DNA from: Lachnospiraceae bacterium
Lineage (GTDB): Bacteria > Bacillota > Clostridia > Lachnospirales > Lachnospiraceae
Assembly (NCBI GenBank): GCA_004556655.1
Contig: SFGF01000005.1
Location: forward strand, 10,057 to 74,056
Direction: 5' to 3'
Length of the DNA: 64,000 bases
The position numbers were made by a program, and so were the translations under genes. Numbering within the stretch: position 1 is the stretch's first letter; each line of letters begins with the position of its first letter. Below are positions 45,585 to 52,981 of this stretch, one piece after another. The notes beneath the pieces were generated by a model. It ran no database searches and had not been told where the DNA came from. It saw nothing but the letters and a program-made list of their open reading frames with translations.

Positions 45585-46295
45585 TCACTGTACCGTTATT
45601 TTATCTTTCAGTTTTTCATAAGTCTTTTCTTTTATTCCTTCAACCTGCATCAACTCTTCAATAGTGGAAAATCCTCCTGTTTTTTCACGATATGCAATAA
45701 TTGCTTCCGCTCTTATCTCACCGATTCCACTCAAAGTCATCAACATACTTTTATCTGCTCGATTGATATTAATTTTTTCATCTGTATTTTGCCCTGAAGA
45801 AGTATTCTCATCCTGAGAAGAAAGCCCTTTGGCGGCTGTCTCATCGACTGCTGTACTTTTCAACTCTTCGGCCTCTTCCTTTGTATAAATACGGATCTGC
45901 TGCCCATCTGTAAGGAACTCTGCCTGATTAATCAGACCTTGCTGCGCCTCTTCAAGAAAACCTCCGGCTTTCTCGATTGCCTGATAAACTCGGCTTCCCT
46001 TTGGAAGCTCATATACACCCGGCGCTTTCACAGCTCCGCATACCTCCACATAAATCATCTGGGATTCTGTTTCGTCTATTGAATCATCTTCCGCCTCATC
46101 CTGTATACCTGACTCATCCTGTAGTTCAGATCCGGCTTCTTCTTCCATAACGTTCTCCTGACTGACAGTAAATTCGTCTGCTGTCTCCTGATTTTTCAGG
46201 ATTGAAACGGAGTCGGAATCACCACAGCCTGATACCACAGATATACACAGAAGCAAAAGAAGGATTCGTTCCATCTTCTGCAAAACATTTTTCAT
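45585..46295 (-). CDS. comEA: ComEA-like helix-hairpin-helix protein, predicted lipoprotein
   Basis: The 236-residue protein has a lipoprotein-type signal (LLLLLCISVVSGC, Cys near residue 24). An acidic linker and an SLBB domain follow (VEVCGAVKAPGVYELPKGSRVYQAI). A second linker leads to the ComEA helix-hairpin-helix tail (ININRADKSMLMTLSGIGEIRAEAI, VEGIKEKTYEKLKD). ComEA is the DNA receptor at the outer membrane face. Classical ComEA has an uncleaved transmembrane helix, so lipid anchoring here is a variant. The start at 46295 lies 7-8 bases after AAGGAGT; the ATG at 46301 is too close. A hairpin overlaps this site. Confidence 0.88.
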   Translation of the reverse strand: MKNVLQKMERILLLLLCISVVSGCGDSDSVSILKNQETADEFTVSQENVMEEEAGSELQDESGIQDEAEDDSIDETESQMIYVEVCGAVKAPGVYELPKGSRVYQAIEKAGGFLEEAQQGLINQAEFLTDGQQIRIYTKEEAEELKSTAVDETAAKGLSSQDENTSSGQNTDEKININRADKSMLMTLSGIGEIRAEAIIAYREKTGGFSTIEELMQVEGIKEKTYEKLKDKITVQ

Positions 46296-46305
46296 GCACA
46301 TTACT

Positions 46306-46327
46306 CCTTATCGCTTCAGCCATAAGG
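46306..46327 (-). promoter_or_regulatory. Hairpin that can mask the comEA ribosome site
   Basis: On the minus strand CCTTAT pairs with ATAAGG around G-GC-TGAA-GC-G. The right arm overlaps the AAGGAGT ribosome site (46303-46309). If it forms in the mRNA it should reduce comEA translation. Confidence 0.4.
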
Positions 46328-46350
46328 TTCCCTCCATGCATACACATTTT

Positions 46351-46401
46351 ATTTTACCCAATTTACCAGTTAATTACAAGTGTGCATTTCAAAATATGCA
46401 C
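46351..46401 (-). promoter_or_regulatory. comEA promoter with upstream inverted repeat
   Basis: On the minus strand, TTGTAA (46374-46379) and TAAAAT (46351-46356) are 17 bases apart. Immediately upstream is GTGCAT-N8-ATGCAC (46382-46401), an operator-like inverted repeat. The comEA, regulator, kinase, GerMN and comEC genes may all depend on this promoter. Confidence 0.6.
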
Positions 46402-46446
46402 TTTTATTCGTGAAATACCCAGGACATCATACGACTGATGGAAATG

Positions 46447-46503
46447 AAAAAAAGATGTACTCCGTATCAAAGACACAAAAACAGAGTACATCTCTTTTCA
46501 CTT
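46447..46503 (-). terminator. Terminator of the PurF-like gene
   Basis: A 10-bp stem (AGATGTACTC, 46453-46462, with 46494-46503) around a long loop is followed by seven T on the minus strand. Confidence 0.7.
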
Positions 46504-46526
46504 ATTTACATATACCAATATGTGAT

Positions 46527-47933
46527 TTATTCTTTTCCATTAAAGCAATAGGTACAGAGCTTACACGGTGAGATTCCAATGGATGCAATCATATCATCCA
46601 GGCGATGATACCGAAGGGAAGTAAATTTCAGTTCGGTTTTGATATCATCCAGCATTGCCTGATAATTATGGGAGTCCGGATTTGCATAATCTTCCAGTAT
46701 AGCTTCTGTTACTGTGCCTTCCCTCTTCTGAATCACACGTCGGGTGATCAGATCCATCTCGGATTTGGAACGGGAGAAATTCAGATACTTACATCCATAT
46801 AACAATGGCGGACATGCCGGACGGATGTGTACTTCTTTTGCACCACTTTCATAAAGGAATTCCGTTGTTTGTCCAAGCTGAGTTCCGCGGACGATGGAAT
46901 CATCGATAAGAAGCAGGCTTTTATCTTTAATCAGTTCCCGTACAGGAATCAGTTTCATATGTGCGATCTGTTCTCTCTGACTCTGATGAGCCGGCATAAA
47001 AGAACGAGGCCAGGTTGGTGTGTATTTGATAAACGGTCTGGCAAAAGGAATACCGGAACGGTTTGCATAACCAATTGCATGGGCGGTACCGGAATCCGGC
47101 ACACCTGCCACAATATCAGGTTTTACATTGTCACGGCGCGCAAGCATATCACCGCAGTTATAACGCATCTGCTCTACATTGACACCTTCATAGGTAGAGG
47201 TAGGATAACCATAGTATACCCACAGGAAAGAGCAGATTTTCATCTCTTCTTTTGCCGGTGAAACAGTTTCCGCACCTTCCGGTGTGAAGAAAACAATCTC
47301 CGACGGACCCAATTCTTTGTAATCGTGATAACCCAGATTGAAATATGCAAAACTTTCAAAGGAAGCACAGACAGCATCATCTTTTTTACCCAGAATCAGC
47401 GGTGTACGTCCCAGACGGTCACGGGCAGCATAGATTCCCTCCGGTGTCATGATAAGCAGGGTCATAGAACCTTCAATCATTTCCTGCGCATAGCGAATTC
47501 CTTCAACCAGTGTTGGCTTCTGATTGATCAAAGAAGCTACCATCTCTGTAGCATTGATGCTTCCGCCGCTCATTTCCAGAAAATGTGTACAACCATTTGC
47601 AAAAGAATGCTTTACCAATTCATCCATGTTGTTGATCTTACCAACCGTAGTGATCGCAAAACTTCCAAGATGAGACTGTACCATCAGCGGCTGAGGTTCT
47701 GTATCCGATATACATCCAATTCCCAGATTTCCCTCAAGCTCATCCACATCCCGTTCAAACTTTGTACGGAAAGGTGAGTTCTGAATATTATGAATGGCAC
47801 GGTTAAATCCATGTACTTTATCATAGACTGCCATACCACCTCTGCGTGTACCCAGATGTGAATGATAATCTGTTCCAAAAAACAAATCTGAAACACAATT
47901 GTTTTTTGATGCAACTCCAAAAATTCCACCCAT
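46527..47933 (-). CDS. PurF-like amidophosphoribosyltransferase lacking the catalytic cysteine
   Basis: The 468-residue protein has both PurF domains: an N-terminal glutamine amidotransferase-like part (HSHLGTRRGGMAVY, GCISDTEPQPLM) and a C-terminal phosphoribosyltransferase with LLLIDDSIVRGTQ as PRPP loop. The N-terminus reads MGGIFGVAS, whereas active PurF reads MCGI(F/V)G, with the cysteine as glutaminase nucleophile after Met removal. Position 2 is Gly here, so glutamine hydrolysis should be lost. Cysteines near KICSFLWVYYG, PACPPLLYGC and the tail SPCKLCTYC suggest an iron-sulfur site like that of Bacillus PurF. It may use free ammonia or do another job. It has its own promoter and no purine gene beside it. 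Confidence 0.85.
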   Translation of the reverse strand: MGGIFGVASKNNCVSDLFFGTDYHSHLGTRRGGMAVYDKVHGFNRAIHNIQNSPFRTKFERDVDELEGNLGIGCISDTEPQPLMVQSHLGSFAITTVGKINNMDELVKHSFANGCTHFLEMSGGSINATEMVASLINQKPTLVEGIRYAQEMIEGSMTLLIMTPEGIYAARDRLGRTPLILGKKDDAVCASFESFAYFNLGYHDYKELGPSEIVFFTPEGAETVSPAKEEMKICSFLWVYYGYPTSTYEGVNVEQMRYNCGDMLARRDNVKPDIVAGVPDSGTAHAIGYANRSGIPFARPFIKYTPTWPRSFMPAHQSQREQIAHMKLIPVRELIKDKSLLLIDDSIVRGTQLGQTTEFLYESGAKEVHIRPACPPLLYGCKYLNFSRSKSEMDLITRRVIQKREGTVTEAILEDYANPDSHNYQAMLDDIKTELKFTSLRYHRLDDMIASIGISPCKLCTYCFNGKE

Positions 47934-48041
47934 ATTTGTTCTCCTTTTGTGTTACGAAATCAAAACTCAATTCGTATTTTGTTATATGATCCTTGTTTCT
48001 GCGGATTGTTTCATACGTTATGTCTTTACAACCCATGCAAC

Positions 48042-48070
48042 ATTATATAATGGTAATTTGAGGAGTGCAA
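48042..48070 (-). promoter_or_regulatory. Sigma-A promoter of the PurF-like gene
   Basis: On the minus strand, TTGCAC (48065-48070) and a perfect TATAAT (48042-48047) are 17 bases apart. The leader of about 100 bases shows no purine riboswitch or PurR box that I can recognise. Confidence 0.75.
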
Positions 48071-48119
48071 GAAAAAAATAACTCTTGTGATATACTTTCA
48101 TGAACCAAAATGTATCATC

Positions 48120-49001
48120 TTATCCGATTTTACTTCCGCAATAGATACAGAATCTGTCACCTGGTTTTATTTTATTTCCGCACTTCGGGCAGCATGGTTC
48201 TGATGAAGCATTTTCCTTTTTCTGCTCTTCTCTCTCCTGTGGTGCTGCAGATACAGGCGCATCCCACTGCAGCATCGGTTCTTCCTGACCTAAAGTGGTC
48301 CTGGGCTGGGGAGGTACCTGAGTTTCCTGTACATTTTGTGGTTTCTGCGGTTCCTGAGAATTATTCTGTGGCTGCACTCCATTCACCGGATAACCACACC
48401 GTTTACAGTAGTTCTTTCCGGGAGTAATTGGTGCTCCACAATTCTTGCATGTCGTCATCGCACTCTGAGCTGTATTTTTTATACTGCTTCCTACATCCTG
48501 TACTGCAGATTTTAACTGTGCACCGATCTGTGCCCCCATCTCCTGCATGGTTTTTCCACTATTATTTGGTGTTCTCGGTGGAACACTGCCGCCATACGGA
48601 TTCTGAGCATACGGATTTCCATAATAACCATTTCCGTTCGGATACATTTCTTCATATTTTTCCTGGAACTTATTCATCACATCACATGCGTAAAAATATG
48701 ACAGGAACGGAATATTCATAAATATGGTAAATAAAACCGGTGATTCCACATTTACATCATACTTTTTGCTTGCCGAATCCAGCCTGGATGCCAGATTGTA
48801 TATCCAGTACAATGAGTAAATACCACATGTAATAATTCCCAGCAGCCACGCTACAATGTAATTTTGTGTCACTTTTCCGTCATCTGCACAGATGACATTG
48901 ACATCCTCTCCATACTGAAACCAGAAATAAATGGAATACAGTCCACAGGTGAGAATACCGAAAATTGAGCTTAAAAGCCCATCACGTCTCTTAAATTGCA
49001 T
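48120..49001 (-). CDS. DUF4234 membrane protein with two zinc ribbons
   Basis: The 293-residue protein starts with a DUF4234 region of three or four hydrophobic segments (GILTCGLYSIYFWFQYGEDVN, IITCGIYSLYWIYNLA). An unstructured Asn/Pro/Gly/Gln-rich region follows. Two zinc ribbons, CKNCGAPITPGKNYCKRCG and CPKCGNKIKPGDRFCIYCG, close the protein, the second at its very end. Such proteins are common in Firmicutes and have no assigned role. The start at 49001 follows GGGAGGATT; a longer upstream frame has no family similarity. Confidence 0.85.
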   Translation of the reverse strand: MQFKRRDGLLSSIFGILTCGLYSIYFWFQYGEDVNVICADDGKVTQNYIVAWLLGIITCGIYSLYWIYNLASRLDSASKKYDVNVESPVLFTIFMNIPFLSYFYACDVMNKFQEKYEEMYPNGNGYYGNPYAQNPYGGSVPPRTPNNSGKTMQEMGAQIGAQLKSAVQDVGSSIKNTAQSAMTTCKNCGAPITPGKNYCKRCGYPVNGVQPQNNSQEPQKPQNVQETQVPPQPRTTLGQEEPMLQWDAPVSAAPQEREEQKKENASSEPCCPKCGNKIKPGDRFCIYCGSKIG

Positions 49002-49046
49002 AACCAATCCTCCCTCATTTTTATTTTGTATCATTATGCTAAGCCC

Positions 49047-49075
49047 ATTGTAGCATTCTTCCCTGAGCCGTGCAA
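49047..49075 (-). promoter_or_regulatory. Sigma-A promoter of the DUF4234 gene
   Basis: On the minus strand, TTGCAC (49070-49075) and TACAAT (49047-49052) are 17 bases apart. The -35 abuts the stop codon of the dlt-like operon, for which no terminator was seen. Confidence 0.7.
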
Positions 49076-50047
49076 TCATTTGTTCGCAAGATCTTCTCCC
49101 AAAACACGGCTGAATACAGCTGCCGTTTCTTCATACATATGCCCATCATAATCCGCAAATTCTTCCAGTTTACCCGGCATCCCCTCACTTCTGTCATTTA
49201 TATAATTGTAAAATGGTATCTTTCTCTCTTTCATATATTCTTTAAAAAAACCTGATGCAGCATCATAGTGTTCCTGATATTTCCCGTAAGTGACCCACGG
49301 AACCGGAGTGATTACTACGGTCAACTCAATTCCTTCTTTCTCACAAAATTCCGCCATTTTGTCAAATGCCTGCATTGCTTCTTCTCTGGCCCCGGGAGAC
49401 TGCCACAAGGATGGGAAATCCTCCTGCAGACGGTCAGAGGACAGCGGATGACGTGCAAAAAACCCATCTTCCCGATACGTTTGTACTTCCGAATCAAATG
49501 GTTCTACACCATAATTTTTATAAACATCACTCTGTTTCTGTTCCAAAAGAGCACCAATTCTCGTAACTCTCTTCCTATAAAAATACCAGGGAAACAGCAC
49601 ACTTCGAAAATCCGCTTTCAGCATCTTATCAAGGAAATACTCAGCTTTCACATAAGACCACGGCATCTCATGATAAAACGTAATAAAATCGGCAGACTGA
49701 CTGGGAATGGTCACCCAATAGCCCGCATCCAGTTCATAGATTACTCTGGTAAGTTTTCTATGTCTTGCCGCTTCCCGCACAAGGTAGTAGGAATCTACCG
49801 GATACTGTCCTCCCTGACAAGCATTTATTGTTTTTTCCCCGGTTGTTTCTTCCAAAACTTTCGGATCCAGTCCACATTTTCCATGAGAAGTCCCCACAAT
49901 AAGAGTTTCATAATCTCCTTCTACCAGATGATGCATATCCGCTCTTGTATAGGTATATGGATACAACATATAGGTCAAAAGCTCATTGACTCCGAGGTAA
50001 ATACAAAAGAGCAGCAAAATCCCCATACACTTTTTAAAATTGTGCAT
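49076..50047 (-). CDS. SGNH hydrolase-like membrane-anchored protein (DltD-like position)
   Basis: The 323-residue protein has one N-terminal membrane helix (MGILLLFCIYLGVNELLTYM) and an external SGNH-like domain. The nucleophile segment is LIVGTSHGKCG (Ser54), and the C-terminal DGH (Asp301, His303) completes a possible triad. It is the last gene of a five-gene operon with MBOAT, carrier protein, decarboxylase and adenylation enzyme, the place held by DltD in dlt operons. In dlt and alginate-acetylation systems such proteins finish acyl transfer to the external polymer. The start at 50047 follows GGGAGGG and fits MHNFKKC; it overlaps the MBOAT gene by 14 bases. Confidence 0.82.
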   Translation of the reverse strand: MHNFKKCMGILLLFCIYLGVNELLTYMLYPYTYTRADMHHLVEGDYETLIVGTSHGKCGLDPKVLEETTGEKTINACQGGQYPVDSYYLVREAARHRKLTRVIYELDAGYWVTIPSQSADFITFYHEMPWSYVKAEYFLDKMLKADFRSVLFPWYFYRKRVTRIGALLEQKQSDVYKNYGVEPFDSEVQTYREDGFFARHPLSSDRLQEDFPSLWQSPGAREEAMQAFDKMAEFCEKEGIELTVVITPVPWVTYGKYQEHYDAASGFFKEYMKERKIPFYNYINDRSEGMPGKLEEFADYDGHMYEETAAVFSRVLGEDLANK

Positions 50048-51542
50048 AGATAAACCCTCCCGTAAGCGCAGGATACTGGCTGAATATCGGAAGACAAAGC
50101 AGGATCCCCAGATAAACTGCTCCACGCAGTAAGACAGGAGCTTTCATCAGTCGGGAAAACAGATTAATTCCTTTCTCCTCAAAAAAGCTGAAAATAAAGA
50201 GTACCATCACTCCCAATGCAAGAATCGCCAGTGCATATATGGTATAATCCGTGGTTCCTCCTTGTCCGATGGGAATTTCCTGAATCTTGCCGGGACTCCA
50301 CTGGGTTACACTGTTTTTCATCATTGAAAATGCCTGAGAAACGGTATCCGCTCTGTCGAAAAACCAGCTTATGTTAACCAGCAGGAATGTACGTAGAATC
50401 TGAAATACCTGCCAGCCTGCCGATTTTTCCTGAATATGACATATCTTTTTCCATTTGCGGTAATTCGGCGCCATCAAACCACTGAAAGCAATAATGAATC
50501 CGTTATACATACCATAAATAATGTATTTCCATGCAGCTCCATGCCATACTCCGACCACCAAAAAAACAATCAGATTGGCAAGACAGATGGGAAGTGTCCG
50601 GCCCGTACTGCGGCCAAATATTTTCTTTGACCATTTTCCGAATCTGTTCATCCATCGGGACAGAGATACCGGATAAAACACATAATCTTTCATCCATGTG
50701 CCCAGGGTAATATGCCAGCGGTGCCAAAAGTCCGTGATAGAACGGGCAAAATATGGTCTTTGAAAGTTCTCATCCAGAGTGACTCCAAACAGTTTTCCCA
50801 CTCCGATCACGATATCCATTCCACCGGAAAAATCTCCATACAGTTGTATGGAATATGCCAAAACGGCAAAAACCGCCAGACCGGAATACGTCTGATATTG
50901 ATCAAAAAGGGCGTCCACAAAAGGTGCAGCCGTATCTGCCAGAACGAGCTTCTTAAAAAATCCCCACAAGATTCTCTGAACCCCTTCCTCTGCTCTTTTC
51001 CACTCCCATCTACGCCTCTCATAGAGCTGACAAGCCAACCGGGAATGTCTCCCAATAGGGCCCTGAAGGATCTGTGGAAAAAATGACAAAAACAACGCAA
51101 AGCGAAACAGATTCTTTTCCGCTTTTGTCTTTTTCCAATAAACATCAAGCAAATATCCCATAGACTGAAAGGTATAAAAGGAAATTCCAATAGGAAGTAC
51201 CAGTTCCAGATAGGACAGATGCCCCCGAAGGATTCGATTCACATTCAAAATGATAAAATTCAGGTATTTCAGAATTCCCAGCATCCCAAAGTTCAGGATA
51301 AGCGTAATAATTACAATTGCTTTTTGATATTTTTTCTCTTTTATCCTTTCCAGACATCGTCCCGCCACATAGGTCGTTACAGTGGAAAACAGAAGATATC
51401 CCAGAAGACCTGCACCGTGGGACGCATAATACAAATAGCTGAAAACCAGAAGCCACATCCACTGAAATCGCCCGGGTATCAAATAATATCCAACCACAGC
51501 CAGAACCGTAAATAATAAAAATCCCATTGAATTAAAAGCCAT
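50034..51542 (-). CDS. MBOAT family O-acyltransferase (DltB/AlgI type)
   Basis: The 502-residue polytopic enzyme has about eleven membrane segments and the family histidines. His277 lies in FWHRWHITLGTWMKDYVFYP, and His334 lies in VVGVWHGAAWKYIIYGMYNG. QMGDFSG-like GDFSGGMDIVIG is the third conserved stretch. DltB takes the aminoacyl group from its carrier protein and passes it across the membrane. The neighbouring carrier protein and adenylation enzyme make that role likely here, with an unusual acyl group. There is a three-base gap to the carrier gene. Confidence 0.92.
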   Translation of the reverse strand: MAFNSMGFLLFTVLAVVGYYLIPGRFQWMWLLVFSYLYYASHGAGLLGYLLFSTVTTYVAGRCLERIKEKKYQKAIVIITLILNFGMLGILKYLNFIILNVNRILRGHLSYLELVLPIGISFYTFQSMGYLLDVYWKKTKAEKNLFRFALFLSFFPQILQGPIGRHSRLACQLYERRRWEWKRAEEGVQRILWGFFKKLVLADTAAPFVDALFDQYQTYSGLAVFAVLAYSIQLYGDFSGGMDIVIGVGKLFGVTLDENFQRPYFARSITDFWHRWHITLGTWMKDYVFYPVSLSRWMNRFGKWSKKIFGRSTGRTLPICLANLIVFLVVGVWHGAAWKYIIYGMYNGFIIAFSGLMAPNYRKWKKICHIQEKSAGWQVFQILRTFLLVNISWFFDRADTVSQAFSMMKNSVTQWSPGKIQEIPIGQGGTTDYTIYALAILALGVMVLFIFSFFEEKGINLFSRLMKAPVLLRGAVYLGILLCLPIFSQYPALTGGFIYAQF

Positions 51543-51545
51543 AGG

Positions 51546-51776
51546 TTATTTCTCCGCCTGCAGTTTCTGTACCATGTTCCACAGTGCCTGCGCCGAATTA
51601 AAGTTTTCCGGAATAATTTCTGCCGGAGTCACCTGTACGCCAAATGTATCCTCAAGTTCAGCCACTATAGATAAAATAGCAAAGGAATCCAGGATTCCGT
51701 CATCAATCAGGGTAGTACATGTTTCATAATCCGCATCCGGCTGAATATCTTCAAGAATTTCCAATAATTTTTCCAT
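51546..51776 (-). CDS. Acyl/aminoacyl carrier protein (DltC-like)
   Basis: The 76-residue acidic protein has the phosphopantetheine site GILDSFAIL, with Ser31 as attachment point. The motif reads as in DltC (GLLDSFGT) rather than as in fatty-acid ACP (DSLD). It should hold the amino acid activated by the adenylation enzyme while the decarboxylase and MBOAT act. It lies between the MBOAT and decarboxylase genes. Confidence 0.9.
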   Translation of the reverse strand: MEKLLEILEDIQPDADYETCTTLIDDGILDSFAILSIVAELEDTFGVQVTPAEIIPENFNSAQALWNMVQKLQAEK

Positions 51777-51793
51777 CTTTTTTCCTCTCTTTT

Positions 51794-52981
51794 TTATCCA
51801 TTAATATGATTTGTTTCTATTTTCCTACGCACCAACTGCAGTCCTTCCTCCCTGGACCATATAAGAATCTGAGGCATTGGTCTGCTTAAAAACAGATAAA
51901 TTCCCTCTGTGACAGAATATGCACCTGTGTTTTCAAACACTAAGATATCTCCGAGAACATTTCCCTTAAGTGGCAGGTTTTTTACCAGCACATCATTTGC
52001 AGTACAAAGAGCACCACAGACCGTCACCGGAACCATATCTTTTTGTAGATCATGATACTCCAGTGTCTTCCCATCCAGTTGCTGATAAAAAGGAATTTTC
52101 ATCGCCATTGTCTGTCCGTAATAATTCAGATGATGTATCCCTCCATCTACAATTGCATAAGTTTTTCCATCATTTTCTTTCAAATCTACTACCCTGGTAA
52201 CATAAACACCACATTCCGCTGCCAGATATCGACCTATCTCCAGTGTGATTTTTCCACGAAACTTCATTCTTTCCAGTATCTGGCGAAACTCATCCATTAC
52301 TTCCCGAATGTCTTTGTTTTCATCTTTCTGAAAATAAGGGAAGAAAAATCCGGGACCGTATTCCAGTTCTTTTGCCTGAAACCCCCACTTTTCTTCCAAC
52401 TTGGCATACAGACGATCAAGCATGGACAATTCTTCTTCCATCACTTTCATCTGTCTTTTCTGGGTACCGGAATAATACTGGATTCCCTGAATTTTCAGCT
52501 GTGGATACTGCTTCCTGTCACGGATCAGTTCATGAATTTTTTGCTCATCCATTCCAAACTGATTGCCTCCGGTCAGTCTTAGTAAAACAGAAATTGTCAA
52601 TCCCATCTCCTCTGATATTTTTGCCAACGCGTCAAATTGCCTCCGGGATTCTACAGTATAGATTCCTTTTTCCCCATAAGAAGTAAGCATCCGTCGGATT
52701 TCCTTTTCCCCCTTATATACTCCTGAAAGCACTATTTTATCCATAGAAATACCATTTCTTTCACATATGGCAAGTTCACCCGGGGAACATACTTCCAACC
52801 GTTTTACCCGATCTGCCGCAGCGGATATTAAAAATGGATTTGCCTTCACAGCATAACAAAGATTTACCTGCCGTCCCAATATTTCCTTTATCTGTCGGAT
52901 ACGGAATGTAAATACATCAAGATCGAACAAATAAAATGGAGTCTCGTAAATCGCTGCAGCCTGCTTGATAATTCTTTTCAT
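51794..52981 (-). CDS. PLP-dependent decarboxylase, fold type III (DAP/ornithine decarboxylase-like, BtrK-like)
   Basis: The 395-residue protein is a group IV (alanine racemase fold) decarboxylase. Lys46 in CYAVKANP is the PLP Schiff-base residue. EVCSPGELAIC, IQYYSGTQ, EIGRYLAAECG and the C-terminal CGALCTANDVL with ENTGAY follow in family order; Cys and Asp of the last segment line the active site. It is not diaminopimelate decarboxylase in a lysine operon: it overlaps the adenylation gene by four bases and adjoins a carrier-protein gene. BtrK, a relative from butirosin synthesis, decarboxylates glutamate bound to carrier BtrI. By analogy this enzyme may convert a carrier-bound amino acid into an omega-amino acyl thioester. 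That is an inference. Confidence 0.85.
   Translation of the reverse strand: MKRIIKQAAAIYETPFYLFDLDVFTFRIRQIKEILGRQVNLCYAVKANPFLISAAADRVKRLEVCSPGELAICERNGISMDKIVLSGVYKGEKEIRRMLTSYGEKGIYTVESRRQFDALAKISEEMGLTISVLLRLTGGNQFGMDEQKIHELIRDRKQYPQLKIQGIQYYSGTQKRQMKVMEEELSMLDRLYAKLEEKWGFQAKELEYGPGFFFPYFQKDENKDIREVMDEFRQILERMKFRGKITLEIGRYLAAECGVYVTRVVDLKENDGKTYAIVDGGIHHLNYYGQTMAMKIPFYQQLDGKTLEYHDLQKDMVPVTVCGALCTANDVLVKNLPLKGNVLGDILVFENTGAYSVTEGIYLFLSRPMPQILIWSREEGLQLVRRKIETNHING

Noticed and set aside
47934..48070. Leader of the PurF-like gene as a possible purine riboswitch.
   Set aside because: The core loops of the guanine/adenine aptamer cannot be found between promoter and start codon.
51794..52981. 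lysA (diaminopimelate decarboxylase) for lysine synthesis.
   Set aside because: The gene is overlapped by the adenylation gene and adjoins a carrier-protein gene, with IQYYSGTQ and LCTANDVL variants closer to carrier-dependent decarboxylases. A housekeeping role cannot be excluded but is less likely.
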